Origin: Cupriavidus numazuensis | GTDB taxonomy: Bacteria > Pseudomonadota > Gammaproteobacteria > Burkholderiales > Burkholderiaceae | Reading direction: 5' to 3' | Assembly: GCF_905397435.1 (NCBI RefSeq) | Contig: NZ_CAJPVI010000033.1 | Span: 39,465 to 103,464, forward strand | DNA: 64,000 nt | Part shown: positions 52,967 to 61,240 of the stretch, in pieces | Layout of the letters: each line of letters begins with the position of its first letter | Position numbering within the stretch: the stretch's first letter is position 1 | The notes under the pieces: generated by a model | Seen by the model: only the letters and a program-made list of their open reading frames with translations | Told to the model about the DNA's origin: nothing | Databases searched by the model: none | Program-made: the position numbers and the translations under genes

Positions 52967-54211
52967 ATGGCCGAAGTCCTGTCATTCCCCGGGCTGAAGG
53001 GCAGCTTTGCGATCGGGCTGTCCTGGCAGCACGAGGAAGATCATCCAAGCAAAGGCGCGCTGCGCGCGCGCGCGTTGGAACTCGGACGCAATATCCGTTG
53101 GTGCGCGGTGCACGAAAGCGCAGACGGCGCGATCCAGAGCGGATATTGCGAAGCTATCTCGGGCGCCAAACCGGCTGGCCTAAAACCTCTCGCTGCGATT
53201 GTGGCAGGCCAGCATCGGCAGCCATGGATGGGTCTGTTCCACCTTCGGGACAATCTCTACTGGTATGTCGCTGTCCGCCAGGGGCATGCCGTCATCGCGG
53301 GCGGTGACCGGGTCGGCACGCTGGAGGAAATCCATCCGATTCGCGAGCGTCATCGGGCCCTCGGCGAGTGGACGGAGATCGAGGGCACCATGCGTGATCT
53401 CACGGCCATGGCACGCGCGTCGAAAGGGGTGGCTGTCATGCGTGACGCACTGACAGGACCTTTGAAGTCGAAGTCCTACACGGTCGCCGCAATCGCCGTG
53501 GTGATGGCCATGACCGCAGGCGGCTGGTATTGGTTTGACCAGCAGCAAGAGGCCGAGCGTGAGGCGCAGTTGATGCGACAGCGTGCGGTCACCGCAGCAC
53601 AGCTCGCCAACGAGGTGGCCCGCCAGCGGGCAGCGCCCTGGGTCGAAGATCCCGCGCCGCTCGACTTCATCCGAGCGTGCCGGCGCGCTTGGGACCGACA
53701 GCGCCTCTCAGAAACCGGCTGGGCGTTGTCCGGGTGGCGATGCAAGCCGACCACCTCGACAGCACTGACGGTCGAGACCACATGGATGCGGGCAGGCGGC
53801 GTGGCGGACAACGCGCCAGGTGCTCTGTCTGCAGACGGAAACTTGGCCACCGAGGCGGCGAGCGCGCCAGCAGCCTTCCTGCCGTCCTCACGTGCCCTGA
53901 TCTCGTCGGTGGATGCGCAGCGTGCGATGTGGACGTATGTCCAGGTGAACGGCATGAGCATGCAGCTAACGATGCCGCCGGCGTTGCTGCCAACGGATGG
54001 AAAGACGCCGGTGGATCCGTGGCTGGTGATGCGCGCCGATATTGGCTTCGGTGCGCCGCCGTGGCTGGGTCCGGGCGATGGGATCGGGGCCGTGGACGGC
54101 CTTCGCCTGACTGAGATCAGCTACGAGGCGGCCAACCAGACATGGAAAGGGAGCGCGAAGCTCTACGCAATGCGTAATAGTGCGCCGGCGCCTTCAAGGA
54201 GTGAACGATGA
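52967..54211 (+). CDS. pilO: Type IVb pilus protein PilO
   Basis: A 414-residue inner-membrane protein: a cytoplasmic N-terminal half (about 1-165), one helix (VAAIAVVMAMTAGGWYWF, about 170-188) and a periplasmic half. The segment RNIRWCAVHESADGAIQSGY and the PWMGLFHLRDNLYWYVAV block match PilO2/BfpC-type proteins. It overlaps pilQ by four bases with a strong ribosome site (AAGGAGTG). Confidence 0.78.
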   Translation: MAEVLSFPGLKGSFAIGLSWQHEEDHPSKGALRARALELGRNIRWCAVHESADGAIQSGYCEAISGAKPAGLKPLAAIVAGQHRQPWMGLFHLRDNLYWYVAVRQGHAVIAGGDRVGTLEEIHPIRERHRALGEWTEIEGTMRDLTAMARASKGVAVMRDALTGPLKSKSYTVAAIAVVMAMTAGGWYWFDQQQEAEREAQLMRQRAVTAAQLANEVARQRAAPWVEDPAPLDFIRACRRAWDRQRLSETGWALSGWRCKPTTSTALTVETTWMRAGGVADNAPGALSADGNLATEAASAPAAFLPSSRALISSVDAQRAMWTYVQVNGMSMQLTMPPALLPTDGKTPVDPWLVMRADIGFGAPPWLGPGDGIGAVDGLRLTEISYEAANQTWKGSAKLYAMRNSAPAPSRSER

Positions 54212-56010
54212 TCGAGGCAATCACGCGTCTTTGGGGCGGTCCCCGAAAAGTATCGAGGTACGAGATTGCAAATTCCGACCGTGCCGAGCCTTCGGTGAAC
54301 GCGGATCTTCTGGCCTTGGTGCAGCCTCCTGAAGTTCTGGAGCCTCACATCATCTACCCGCGGAACTTGCATGCGACGTTTGATCGCGTTGCCTTCAATC
54401 TCAACTATCTGACGGCTGAGCAGGCCTCGACCCTTCGTCAACGGACCGAGGATAGCGGGCTCTATGTCGAGGACGTCGCCAGGGAGCTGGGCCTGTCCGA
54501 GGAGAATGTTCAGCAGGTACTGGCGGTCCACGGTTGCGATATCTACGTGGATGCACGGCATTTTGGCACGCCTCGCCTGCTGACCTGGGAGTCTAAGCTG
54601 CGACGCAGCGGCGCCGCTCCGCAGATGCGTAAGGTCTCGGCGCAAGAACTGGCAGTGCTGCGGCAGCAGCGCGTCTCCGGCCGACAGTTGGATACGGACC
54701 TGCAGACGTTGACCTTGGCCCGCCGGCTGATCGCGGATTGTGCCGCCCTAATCGCGTCGGACATTCACATCCTTGTCCGTGACGACCACACGGAGATTCA
54801 GGTGCGCATCAAAGGCGATCTGCGCACGGTATCGGCGCTGTCGATGCGTCGGGAGGAGGGCGAGCGTCTGATCCGCGCTATCTACACCGGCCTAGCAACG
54901 GTGAAGGCGGCGACATACAACCCGCTCGACGTGCAGGACGCACAGATCGCGGGAGACGCTCTACCGGGGACGGGGCTTTCGAGCGTGCGGATCGTGCGAG
55001 GCCCTGCCTATCCGGTGGAAGCCGGCGGCGGCTTCCTTGTCGCCCGATTGCAATACCGGGAGCATCATGAGGGCGCGCTGAAAGCTGACGCCGTAGAAGC
55101 CGGTAGAAGGCTGGATTTGCGCACGCCAACGGCGCCGAGTGGTGAATTCAAGCTCGGTGAAATGGGCTATACGCCGCTTCAGGTCGAGCTGGTCTCGCAG
55201 CTGCTGCGGCGGCCCATGGGCGTGATTGTGGTCACCGGTCCGACCGGCAGCGGCAAGACGACGACCCTGTTCGAGTGCACCCGCCACCAGGCACGCCTCT
55301 TTCCAGAAAAGCGACTCATCACCATCGAGAACCCAACCGAGTACCCGATGGACTGGGCTGTTCAGCTCACCACGGAAAGCGAACGATTTCCGGAGATGTT
55401 GCGTATGACGTTGCGAATGGATCCCGACGCTGTACTGCTGGGGGAAATTCGTGGTGTTGAAGAGGCCATTGCGACGCTGCAGGCTGCGGCGACGGGCCAT
55501 CTGGTGCTGACGACGCTACACGTCACGGACCCATTCGAGACTTTCTCCCGATTGATGATGCTGGACCATGTCCGTCTTGCCATGGGGGTAATTGCTAATC
55601 ACAACCAGATTATTGGCCTGATTGCGCAGCGAATCGTTCCACTGCTTTGTCCTGAGTGCTCGGTGCCGCTGGAACGCGCCACGCCGGCGTTGCCTGAGTA
55701 CATGCTCCGAGCGCTCAACTCCTGGGGGGACCTGTCTGGAGTCCGTGTGCGCGGGGTCGGGTGCGACCACTGCCACGGCGAAGCAGTCATCGGCCAGCAG
55801 GCTGTCGCCGAGGTGGTCGTGGCCAGCGAAGCGCTGATGCAGGACTGTATTAAGGAAGGGGTGTTGGTGGCACGCCGCAAGCATCGCGCGCGCGCCGGCT
55901 CGGACAAGCCAATGATCGCCCATGCGATGGATCTTGTGCTCGAAGGCCGCTTGAGCCCAGTCGACGCCGAGCGAAATGTGGATGCAATTCCAATGCGGGA
56001 GGTTCTATGA
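54208..56010 (+). CDS. pilQ: Type IVb pilus assembly ATPase
   Basis: A 600-residue GspE/PilQ-type ATPase. The N-terminal third is divergent. The motor has Walker A VTGPTGSGKTTTLFE (near residue 346), Asp box RLITIENPTEYPM, Walker B AVLLGEIRGVEEAIAT and His box ATGHLVLTTLHVTDP. A zinc-type cluster follows with CPEC and CDHC (LLCPECSVPLE; GVGCDHCHGEAV). It overlaps pilO and pilR. Confidence 0.9.
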   Translation: MIEAITRLWGGPRKVSRYEIANSDRAEPSVNADLLALVQPPEVLEPHIIYPRNLHATFDRVAFNLNYLTAEQASTLRQRTEDSGLYVEDVARELGLSEENVQQVLAVHGCDIYVDARHFGTPRLLTWESKLRRSGAAPQMRKVSAQELAVLRQQRVSGRQLDTDLQTLTLARRLIADCAALIASDIHILVRDDHTEIQVRIKGDLRTVSALSMRREEGERLIRAIYTGLATVKAATYNPLDVQDAQIAGDALPGTGLSSVRIVRGPAYPVEAGGGFLVARLQYREHHEGALKADAVEAGRRLDLRTPTAPSGEFKLGEMGYTPLQVELVSQLLRRPMGVIVVTGPTGSGKTTTLFECTRHQARLFPEKRLITIENPTEYPMDWAVQLTTESERFPEMLRMTLRMDPDAVLLGEIRGVEEAIATLQAAATGHLVLTTLHVTDPFETFSRLMMLDHVRLAMGVIANHNQIIGLIAQRIVPLLCPECSVPLERATPALPEYMLRALNSWGDLSGVRVRGVGCDHCHGEAVIGQQAVAEVVVASEALMQDCIKEGVLVARRKHRARAGSDKPMIAHAMDLVLEGRLSPVDAERNVDAIPMREVL

Positions 56011-57047
56011 GCGGACTGGCGTGGTCAATGCGCCGACGCCTGTACCAGCAGGCATCAAGCCAACTGGAGAACGGGCTGACCCTGGCACAGGTCATTGAGG
56101 ACTTTCGCGAGCGGCAAGCACGTCGCGGCCGTAAGAGCGCGGCGGAGGCGGCGCACGAAGTCGTTCGTCAGGTGCGGGACGGCAAGACGCTGATGGCGGC
56201 TATGGGGGATGGAATCAGCGATCTTGAACGGAGCGTGCTTGATGCTGGCGAGCAGGCTGGCCAGTTGCCAGACGCCATGCGCCTGGTGCTGGAGGTCCGA
56301 GAACTGACAACGCGCCTGCGTCAGAAGCTGCAAGCCAGCTTCTTTGCACCGGCCATCTACTCCGTCACGTTCTATGCGGTCTTGCTCCTCATCGGCAGCT
56401 ACATCGTTCCGCAGTTTCTGAACGTCCTTCCGATCGAGCGGTGGACGGACTGGGCCTACGCAATGTACTGGATGGGCGAACTCGCGGTGGGCTGGCCGGC
56501 GCCATTGCTCTTCGGCGGGCTGGGCTCCTTTGCCGTCTGGAGTTGGTGGGCGCTTCCGAAATGGACGGGGCCCAGCAGGCGGGTGTTCGACCAGAATGTC
56601 TTCCCGTTCACGGTGTACCGGGAGATCACTGGCTTCACTTGGCTGCTGTCCTTCGTGGCGTTGCTGCGCGCGGGGGTGCCAGATATCGCCGCGTTGGAGA
56701 GCCAGATTGCCTCGGCATCGCCGTGGCTGGCTTCGCGGTTGCGGCCGATCCGGCTGGGCCTGGCCGATGGCCTCGATCTCGCTGAAGCAATGCGTCAAGC
56801 GGGGAACGGGTTCCCATCCCTGGATCTGATTGACGAGATCGGTGCTTACGCGGGCTTTGACGACTTTACGGAAAAGATCACTGTGGCTGTGCGCCAGAAC
56901 GCTGAGGTAATCGAGCGACAGTTGCTTGCAAAAGGTATGGCGATGTCTGGAATCTTCACGGGCCTGATGTTCCTTGCTTTCGTTGTTCTTCAGCTTGGTG
57001 CGAACTCGCTCTCATCGATTCTCACGTCATCGATGGGTCAGCTTTAA
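56007..57047 (+). CDS. pilR: Type IVb pilus inner-membrane platform protein
   Basis: A 346-residue GspF-type protein with two cytoplasmic T2SSF repeats and membrane segments (SVTFYAVLLLIGSYIVPQFL; TGLMFLAFVVLQLGANSLS). The first repeat contains DLERSVLDAGEQAGQLPDAM and the second LRAGVPDIAALESQIASASP. Matches PilR/BfpE. Confidence 0.88.
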   Translation: MSGLAWSMRRRLYQQASSQLENGLTLAQVIEDFRERQARRGRKSAAEAAHEVVRQVRDGKTLMAAMGDGISDLERSVLDAGEQAGQLPDAMRLVLEVRELTTRLRQKLQASFFAPAIYSVTFYAVLLLIGSYIVPQFLNVLPIERWTDWAYAMYWMGELAVGWPAPLLFGGLGSFAVWSWWALPKWTGPSRRVFDQNVFPFTVYREITGFTWLLSFVALLRAGVPDIAALESQIASASPWLASRLRPIRLGLADGLDLAEAMRQAGNGFPSLDLIDEIGAYAGFDDFTEKITVAVRQNAEVIERQLLAKGMAMSGIFTGLMFLAFVVLQLGANSLSSILTSSMGQL

Positions 57048-57080
57048 CGTCGACGTGCTCAAACCGGATAGGAGTATCAA

Positions 57081-57581
57081 ATGGATGGAATTCTTGGGCG
57101 CGTCGTCGCTACTGTTCTGGGTCTGCTTGCGCTGGTCGGCATCGCCTACGCCAGCTACAACGGCTTCCAGAATCACAAAGCCAGTGTGGTGGCAACCAAC
57201 GTCACGCAGATCATCACGAATGCGCGCGGCGGGTTTTCTCAGGGGAACAACGGCTATACGAACTTCACCACAGCCAACGTGCCGGCCATGATCACCGGCG
57301 GGATGTTCCCCACTGATATGGTGCGCGGCACTGCTTTGGTCGATACATGGGGTAACGCGATGACTCTGTCGTCGGTCAACAACGGCTCGCAAGGCGTCAT
57401 TACGTTCGGCGGCGGCAACGCGCAGACAGCAAAGCAATGCGTCAGCGCTGCGCTGAGCCTGAAGGACTACGTCTCCCTGGTCGTTGGCACCACGACGTTC
57501 ACGCAGACGACGCTGCCCGATCAGGCCACCGCAGGCGCCGCTTGCAGTGCGACGGCCACCTTCACGCTCACGTTCCAGTGA
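57081..57581 (+). CDS. pilS: Type IVb major pilin, apparently leaderless
   Basis: A 166-residue PilS-type pilin with AGGAG before ATG 57081. It starts MDGILGRVVATVLGLLALVG, a hydrophobic N-terminal helix right at the start. The globular part (ITNARGGFSQGNNGYTNFTT, DTWGNAMTLSSVNNGS) and two Cys (C120-region QCVSA and AACSA) match the PilS fold. There is no normal leader before the processing Gly, and no Glu at the usual fifth position; an in-frame TAG inside the ribosome site excludes a longer start. Normal IncI PilS has a leader of about 20 residues. Confidence 0.8.
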   Translation: MDGILGRVVATVLGLLALVGIAYASYNGFQNHKASVVATNVTQIITNARGGFSQGNNGYTNFTTANVPAMITGGMFPTDMVRGTALVDTWGNAMTLSSVNNGSQGVITFGGGNAQTAKQCVSAALSLKDYVSLVVGTTTFTQTTLPDQATAGAACSATATFTLTFQ

Positions 57582-57617
57582 GACAACGACTGGGTGCGAT
57601 GACCTAAAGGATAAAGC

Positions 57618-58097
57618 ATGGGATATCTCGTGTTGCCAATCGCCGCGGCTCTTTTCTGTGCAGGAATCATGGCGCAGGGCTGGCAGCTCGCCCAGGCTGT
57701 GCCCGGGGCCGGCGTCCCCGGCCGTATGGAGGCAGTCGCGACGGTCACCGCCCAGCAAGCGCAGACTTACGGCGCGGCGTGCATGACGACTGTCGGCGCC
57801 ACGCCGGGGTTGGTTGGCGCGAGTGTAGTGCCAGTGCTGCCGTCCGGGATGGCCGTGCCGGCCGGGGCAGGCTGCATGGCAGTCGCCAATCCCTCGGGCG
57901 GAAGAGACGTGTATGGATACGTGCGCGTCTCTTCAGGAGCCGGCGCTGCGCTCCTTGAAAGCACGCAGGGCAGCCTTGCCTGGTTTCGGGTTCGAAGCCA
58001 GGGCACGGCCATCAACATCTCCACTGGCAACGCTTACAGCGTGCCTGCGACTATTCCCGTAGGGGTGCTTGTCCAGTGGGTTCAGTTGAATTCGTGA
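57618..58097 (+). CDS. pilM: PilM-type pilus protein
   Basis: A 159-residue protein with an N-terminal helix (YLVLPIAAALFCAGIMAQGW) and a small globular domain (QQAQTYGAACMTTVGATPGL). It resembles the PilM of IncI-type thin pili (PF07419-like), a minor component. AAAGGA precedes the ATG. In IncI operons pilM lies at the beginning; here it is between pilS and pilV. Confidence 0.65.
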   Translation: MGYLVLPIAAALFCAGIMAQGWQLAQAVPGAGVPGRMEAVATVTAQQAQTYGAACMTTVGATPGLVGASVVPVLPSGMAVPAGAGCMAVANPSGGRDVYGYVRVSSGAGAALLESTQGSLAWFRVRSQGTAINISTGNAYSVPATIPVGVLVQWVQLNS

Positions 58098-58104
58098 GAA
58101 TGGC

Positions 58105-59352
58105 ATGGAATCGATTGTTGGATATCTCATCGCGCTGATGCTGTCGATGCTCAGCTTCGCTGGCTTTGCAACCTGGGCAAAGGCGGGGGTGACGAACGTG
58201 CAGACGTCCGCCGCGTCCAGTCAGATGCTGGTCTTTGACAAGGCCGCGCTGCAGTTCGTGCAAGACGAAGCTGCAACACTGGTGGGGCAGGCGACTGCCA
58301 CCGTACCTGTCTCGGTCACGCCAGCGATGCTCGTTAGCGGCGGCTACTTGCCCGCCGGCTTCTCGGCGACGAACGTCTTCGGTCAGACCTGGTTGCTTCA
58401 GGTCCTGCAGCCGACGCCCAACAGTTTGCAGGCGATCGTGACTTCGCAGGGTGGCCGTGCAATCACCGACACGCGTCAGCTCGTGCAAATCGCTGCACAG
58501 GCCGGCGCACAAGGTGGCTTTGTGCCATACGCGGGGCAAAACGGCGATCCGACGATGGCGCCGACCAGCGCCTACGGTGCCTACGGCGCGTGGCAGGTAC
58601 CACTAGCCAACTTCACGAATCCGGGTAGTGGTCGCCTCGCGTCGTTGCTGGCCTTTACGGGCGCACAAGCCAACAACGGCTATCTGTACCGAGTACAGGT
58701 TCCAGGACACCCGGAACTGAACAAGATGCAGACCTCGATCGACATGGGGGGAAACGACCTCAATACCGCGGGCCGAGTGACGGCAAACAGCGCATTGACG
58801 AGCGGGGGAGAGACCTATCTGACAAACACAGGTGCGCCTGGCACCGCGTGCGGCGTCGAAACGTCGACTCGAAGAAGTACCACGGGAACCGGATTCGTGA
58901 TTTGCTGGGGGGGGATTTGGCAGCCGATCGGCACGGCGGTTGCCAACGTTACCGACGGTATGTGGTGTGGGAACAATGGACAATTCGCGACGAACGGCTC
59001 CAACGTTGGCTACATCTGCAAAGGAAACCGCTATGTCTCGCTGAATAATGCGCTTGGAAACCTCGTGGTAACGCGAAAGATCGACAACGTGACCGATCAG
59101 ATGACCTTCGCCAAGGACAATTGTCCGGGTGGGTCGCCGTGGGCGCTGTACACATCGAAGCAGCAGATGATGAACATCACTGGAAGCGTGATGCCGCCCA
59201 TTGAGGGCACGTACTTTGCGATGGTTGACGGGGGATGGTACTGGGCCGCGCAGGCCAGCGCTATCTCTCCCTCAACTTGGTATAGCGGCAACGATGTTGG
59301 AGCTATCGGCGGACAGTTGGTGGGAACAGTTACAACCGGCTGCATTTACTGA
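58105..59352 (+). CDS. pilV: PilV-type minor pilin/adhesin
   Basis: A 415-residue protein. The N-terminal helix (MESIVGYLIALMLSMLSFAG) begins at the first residue, as in PilS here. The pilin body (1-205) is followed by the conserved connector PELNKMQTSIDMGGNDLNTA (about 210-230) and a Cys-containing C-terminal adhesin part (TACGVE, FVICWGGIWQPIG, DGMWCGNNGQ, TTGCIY). In IncI plasmids this C-terminus is switched by a shufflon that selects recipients. No shufflon repeats and no Rci recombinase are seen here, so the tip is fixed. Confidence 0.85.
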   Translation: MESIVGYLIALMLSMLSFAGFATWAKAGVTNVQTSAASSQMLVFDKAALQFVQDEAATLVGQATATVPVSVTPAMLVSGGYLPAGFSATNVFGQTWLLQVLQPTPNSLQAIVTSQGGRAITDTRQLVQIAAQAGAQGGFVPYAGQNGDPTMAPTSAYGAYGAWQVPLANFTNPGSGRLASLLAFTGAQANNGYLYRVQVPGHPELNKMQTSIDMGGNDLNTAGRVTANSALTSGGETYLTNTGAPGTACGVETSTRRSTTGTGFVICWGGIWQPIGTAVANVTDGMWCGNNGQFATNGSNVGYICKGNRYVSLNNALGNLVVTRKIDNVTDQMTFAKDNCPGGSPWALYTSKQQMMNITGSVMPPIEGTYFAMVDGGWYWAAQASAISPSTWYSGNDVGAIGGQLVGTVTTGCIY

Positions 59353-59377
59353 AGATTACTGAAGGAATTGACGAAAT

Positions 59378-59824
59378 ATGAGCCGGTTTGTATTGGCGTG
59401 GTGTCTGGCCCTTCCAGCGTGGGCGGCCCAAGCGCAACTGATAACGCTCCCTGCGCCTCCAATGACTGTGGCCAACTGTCCGGGGGGGAAGGTCTGGATC
59501 ATGAAGAACGGGCTCCCGACGTGTGACTACCCGGCACCGCCGCCACCGCCTCCTCCACCGCCTCCTCCACGGCCGCCGACCTGCCCCGATCCCGCTTCAA
59601 CGGGCTCATTTCTGGAACTCCTGATGAATCGGGACGCCAGTGATAACCTGTGGTGGGAATCCAATCTCTACTGGTATGGATCCAATCGGTATCACGGGGG
59701 AGACTCACCCGACACCGACCCGAACTGGCTGATCGACAAGATTATTTCGATGAATGGCTTCGTGCGTGGGGCGACTTTTGTGAGTTTCTCCGGCGTCCAA
59801 TACCGCGTTGCGCTATGCCAATAG
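59378..59824 (+). CDS. Exported polyproline protein at the end of the pilus operon
   Basis: A 148-residue protein with a signal peptide (FVLAWCLALPAWAAQA), a Cys-containing short domain (VANCPGGKVWIMKNGLPTCD), a run of eleven prolines broken once by Arg, and a Trp/Tyr-rich C-terminal half (NLWWESNLYWYGSNRYHGG). It follows pilV by 25 bp and ends at the operon terminator. The first Cys module recalls the end of PilV-type adhesins (CPGG). Function unknown; perhaps a tip accessory. Confidence 0.6.
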   Translation: MSRFVLAWCLALPAWAAQAQLITLPAPPMTVANCPGGKVWIMKNGLPTCDYPAPPPPPPPPPPPRPPTCPDPASTGSFLELLMNRDASDNLWWESNLYWYGSNRYHGGDSPDTDPNWLIDKIISMNGFVRGATFVSFSGVQYRVALCQ

Positions 59825-59882
59825 CGCGGCGCCTGGCATGAATGTGCCATAGATCGATGGTGACGATGCCGTGATGGCATCA

Positions 59883-59915
59883 AAAAGGAAAAGGCCGCGA
59901 GGGCCTTTTCCTTTT
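59883..59915. terminator. Strong bidirectional terminator
   Basis: A 14-bp stem (AAAAGGAAAAGGCC with GGCCTTTTCCTTTT) closes the rightward transfer block and also serves the leftward CAP-protein gene. Confidence 0.9.
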
Positions 59916-59955
59916 GTCGGATGCCGCTGTAGTCAGCGGCAGCAAGTGCGGGCGC

Positions 59956-60978
59956 TTAGAACGCGCTGAAGCTCCACGACTTGCTGATCATCGTACCATT
60001 ACGGGCGCCGCTGAACGTTGCGGTGTAGGTGCCGGCTGTGAGCGCTTGCGTCGGCAACATGAACACCACGCCCGCGTACACATTGGTATCCAGCAAGGCA
60101 GCCGACATAGAGCCCGCTTTGGCGTTGCTTGGCACCAGGACTCGAACTGGAACGGAGGCGCCACCGGGGCCAGTAAGCGTGAAACTAGATACAGTCAGCA
60201 CATCACCAGATTGTGGCGCCGGAACACGAAACATCACCGGGTGGCCAGCGGTGGGGAGATCCGGAGCAGGGCTCGGCTGCTCGCCGGTAGCCGTAAAAAT
60301 GCCTGGCACGCGTTCATTGTCGACGGGAGAGTACGCAACGTTGCCACCTTGCAGCTGTTGGCCGCCCCATTGCGGAAGGCCATAGCCACTACCGTTCGCA
60401 CCTGTGACGACGCCGAAGTTCAGGACGCAATAGGTGTCCCGGACCGAGATCCCTACCGTTTCCTGATTGCTTGTGATTGCTTGAAGGTGATAGACCGTGT
60501 TCTTGAAGACGCTAATACAATCGGTCGAGCCACTGGCCGCTTGGCTAATCCACTGGTTCTTCGAGGCTCCCGCTGCAACGCCCTGATCATAGGGGTTAGC
60601 GCCAGTAAACCCCGGTCGGCCGGCTGCTTCTTCGTGAGCAATGACAGCGTTTGCCTTCATGTACCCAAGGTGATTGTCTGCGGCAAGATCGAGGGCAATA
60701 TCCTGCTTTAGGGCTCCCACTCCCATGCTGACGCGATAGTCGTTGAGCGCATTGAAGGTGGAAAGCCGCGCGTCGCCCGCTGCATACGTCGGAGCCGCAA
60801 CGTTGGTTGCCGGGGGCACCGAAGTGGGCGCTTCCGTGACAGGGGGCGTAGTGGGCGCAGTCGGCGTCTGCTTCGAGCCGCCTTCATCACCGCCGCCTCC
60901 GCCGCAAGCCGCGAGAAGGAAGGCGGTTGCCGCAGCAAACGCATTAAGGAGAGTCTTGTTCTTGGTGTTGGTATTCAT
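59956..60978 (-). CDS. CAP-domain (SCP/PR-1-like) lipoprotein 1
   Basis: A 340-residue lipoprotein. ATG 60978 is preceded by AAGGAATCAAG and opens AFAAATAFLLAACGGGGG with the lipobox Cys. A Thr/Pro linker (35-70) leads to a CAP domain (about 75-235): RLSTFNALNDYRVSMGVGAL, then NHLGYMKANAVIAHEEAAG, TDCISVFKNTVYHLQAITSN and VLNFGVVTG. The C-terminal 100 residues form an Ig-like beta domain ending ARNGTMISKSWSFSAF. It is a paralogue of the next upstream gene. CAP proteins are secreted or surface proteins; here mating or surface contact is a guess. Confidence 0.8.
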   Translation of the reverse strand: MNTNTKNKTLLNAFAAATAFLLAACGGGGGDEGGSKQTPTAPTTPPVTEAPTSVPPATNVAAPTYAAGDARLSTFNALNDYRVSMGVGALKQDIALDLAADNHLGYMKANAVIAHEEAAGRPGFTGANPYDQGVAAGASKNQWISQAASGSTDCISVFKNTVYHLQAITSNQETVGISVRDTYCVLNFGVVTGANGSGYGLPQWGGQQLQGGNVAYSPVDNERVPGIFTATGEQPSPAPDLPTAGHPVMFRVPAPQSGDVLTVSSFTLTGPGGASVPVRVLVPSNAKAGSMSAALLDTNVYAGVVFMLPTQALTAGTYTATFSGARNGTMISKSWSFSAF

Positions 60979-61162
60979 CTTGATTCCTTTTACCGGAACG
61001 CTGCGGCTCGCCATTCGAACCACTTGCTTCCAGCTTACAGAAGCCACGGCGAAGTCAAGTCGCGCTGGCATCCCGACGAAAGGTGGCCGATGTGGCGACC
61101 GCCTTTTTCACAGGTCGGCAGGAAATTGATGCGATGCAGCCCTACGTTAGAGGGGCAGGAAA

Positions 61163-61189
61163 GCAAAAGCCCGCTGCGGGGCGGGCTTC
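61163..61189 (-). terminator. Terminator after CAP protein 2
   Basis: On the minus strand AAGCCCGC-CCCGCA-GCGGGCTTTT forms an 8-bp stem with a T-rich tail. A second weaker hairpin (CCGCATGATGCGG, about 61207-61219) precedes it. Confidence 0.75.
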
Positions 61190-61240
61190 GAAGGAAAACA
61201 AAGGCCGCATCATGCGGTCTTGGAGTTTTCTAGCGCCGCG

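Noticed and set aside
58105..59352. Shufflon at the 3' end of pilV
   Set aside because: I looked for 19-bp-type inverted repeats and alternative C-terminal segments downstream and found none; no recombinase gene is present.
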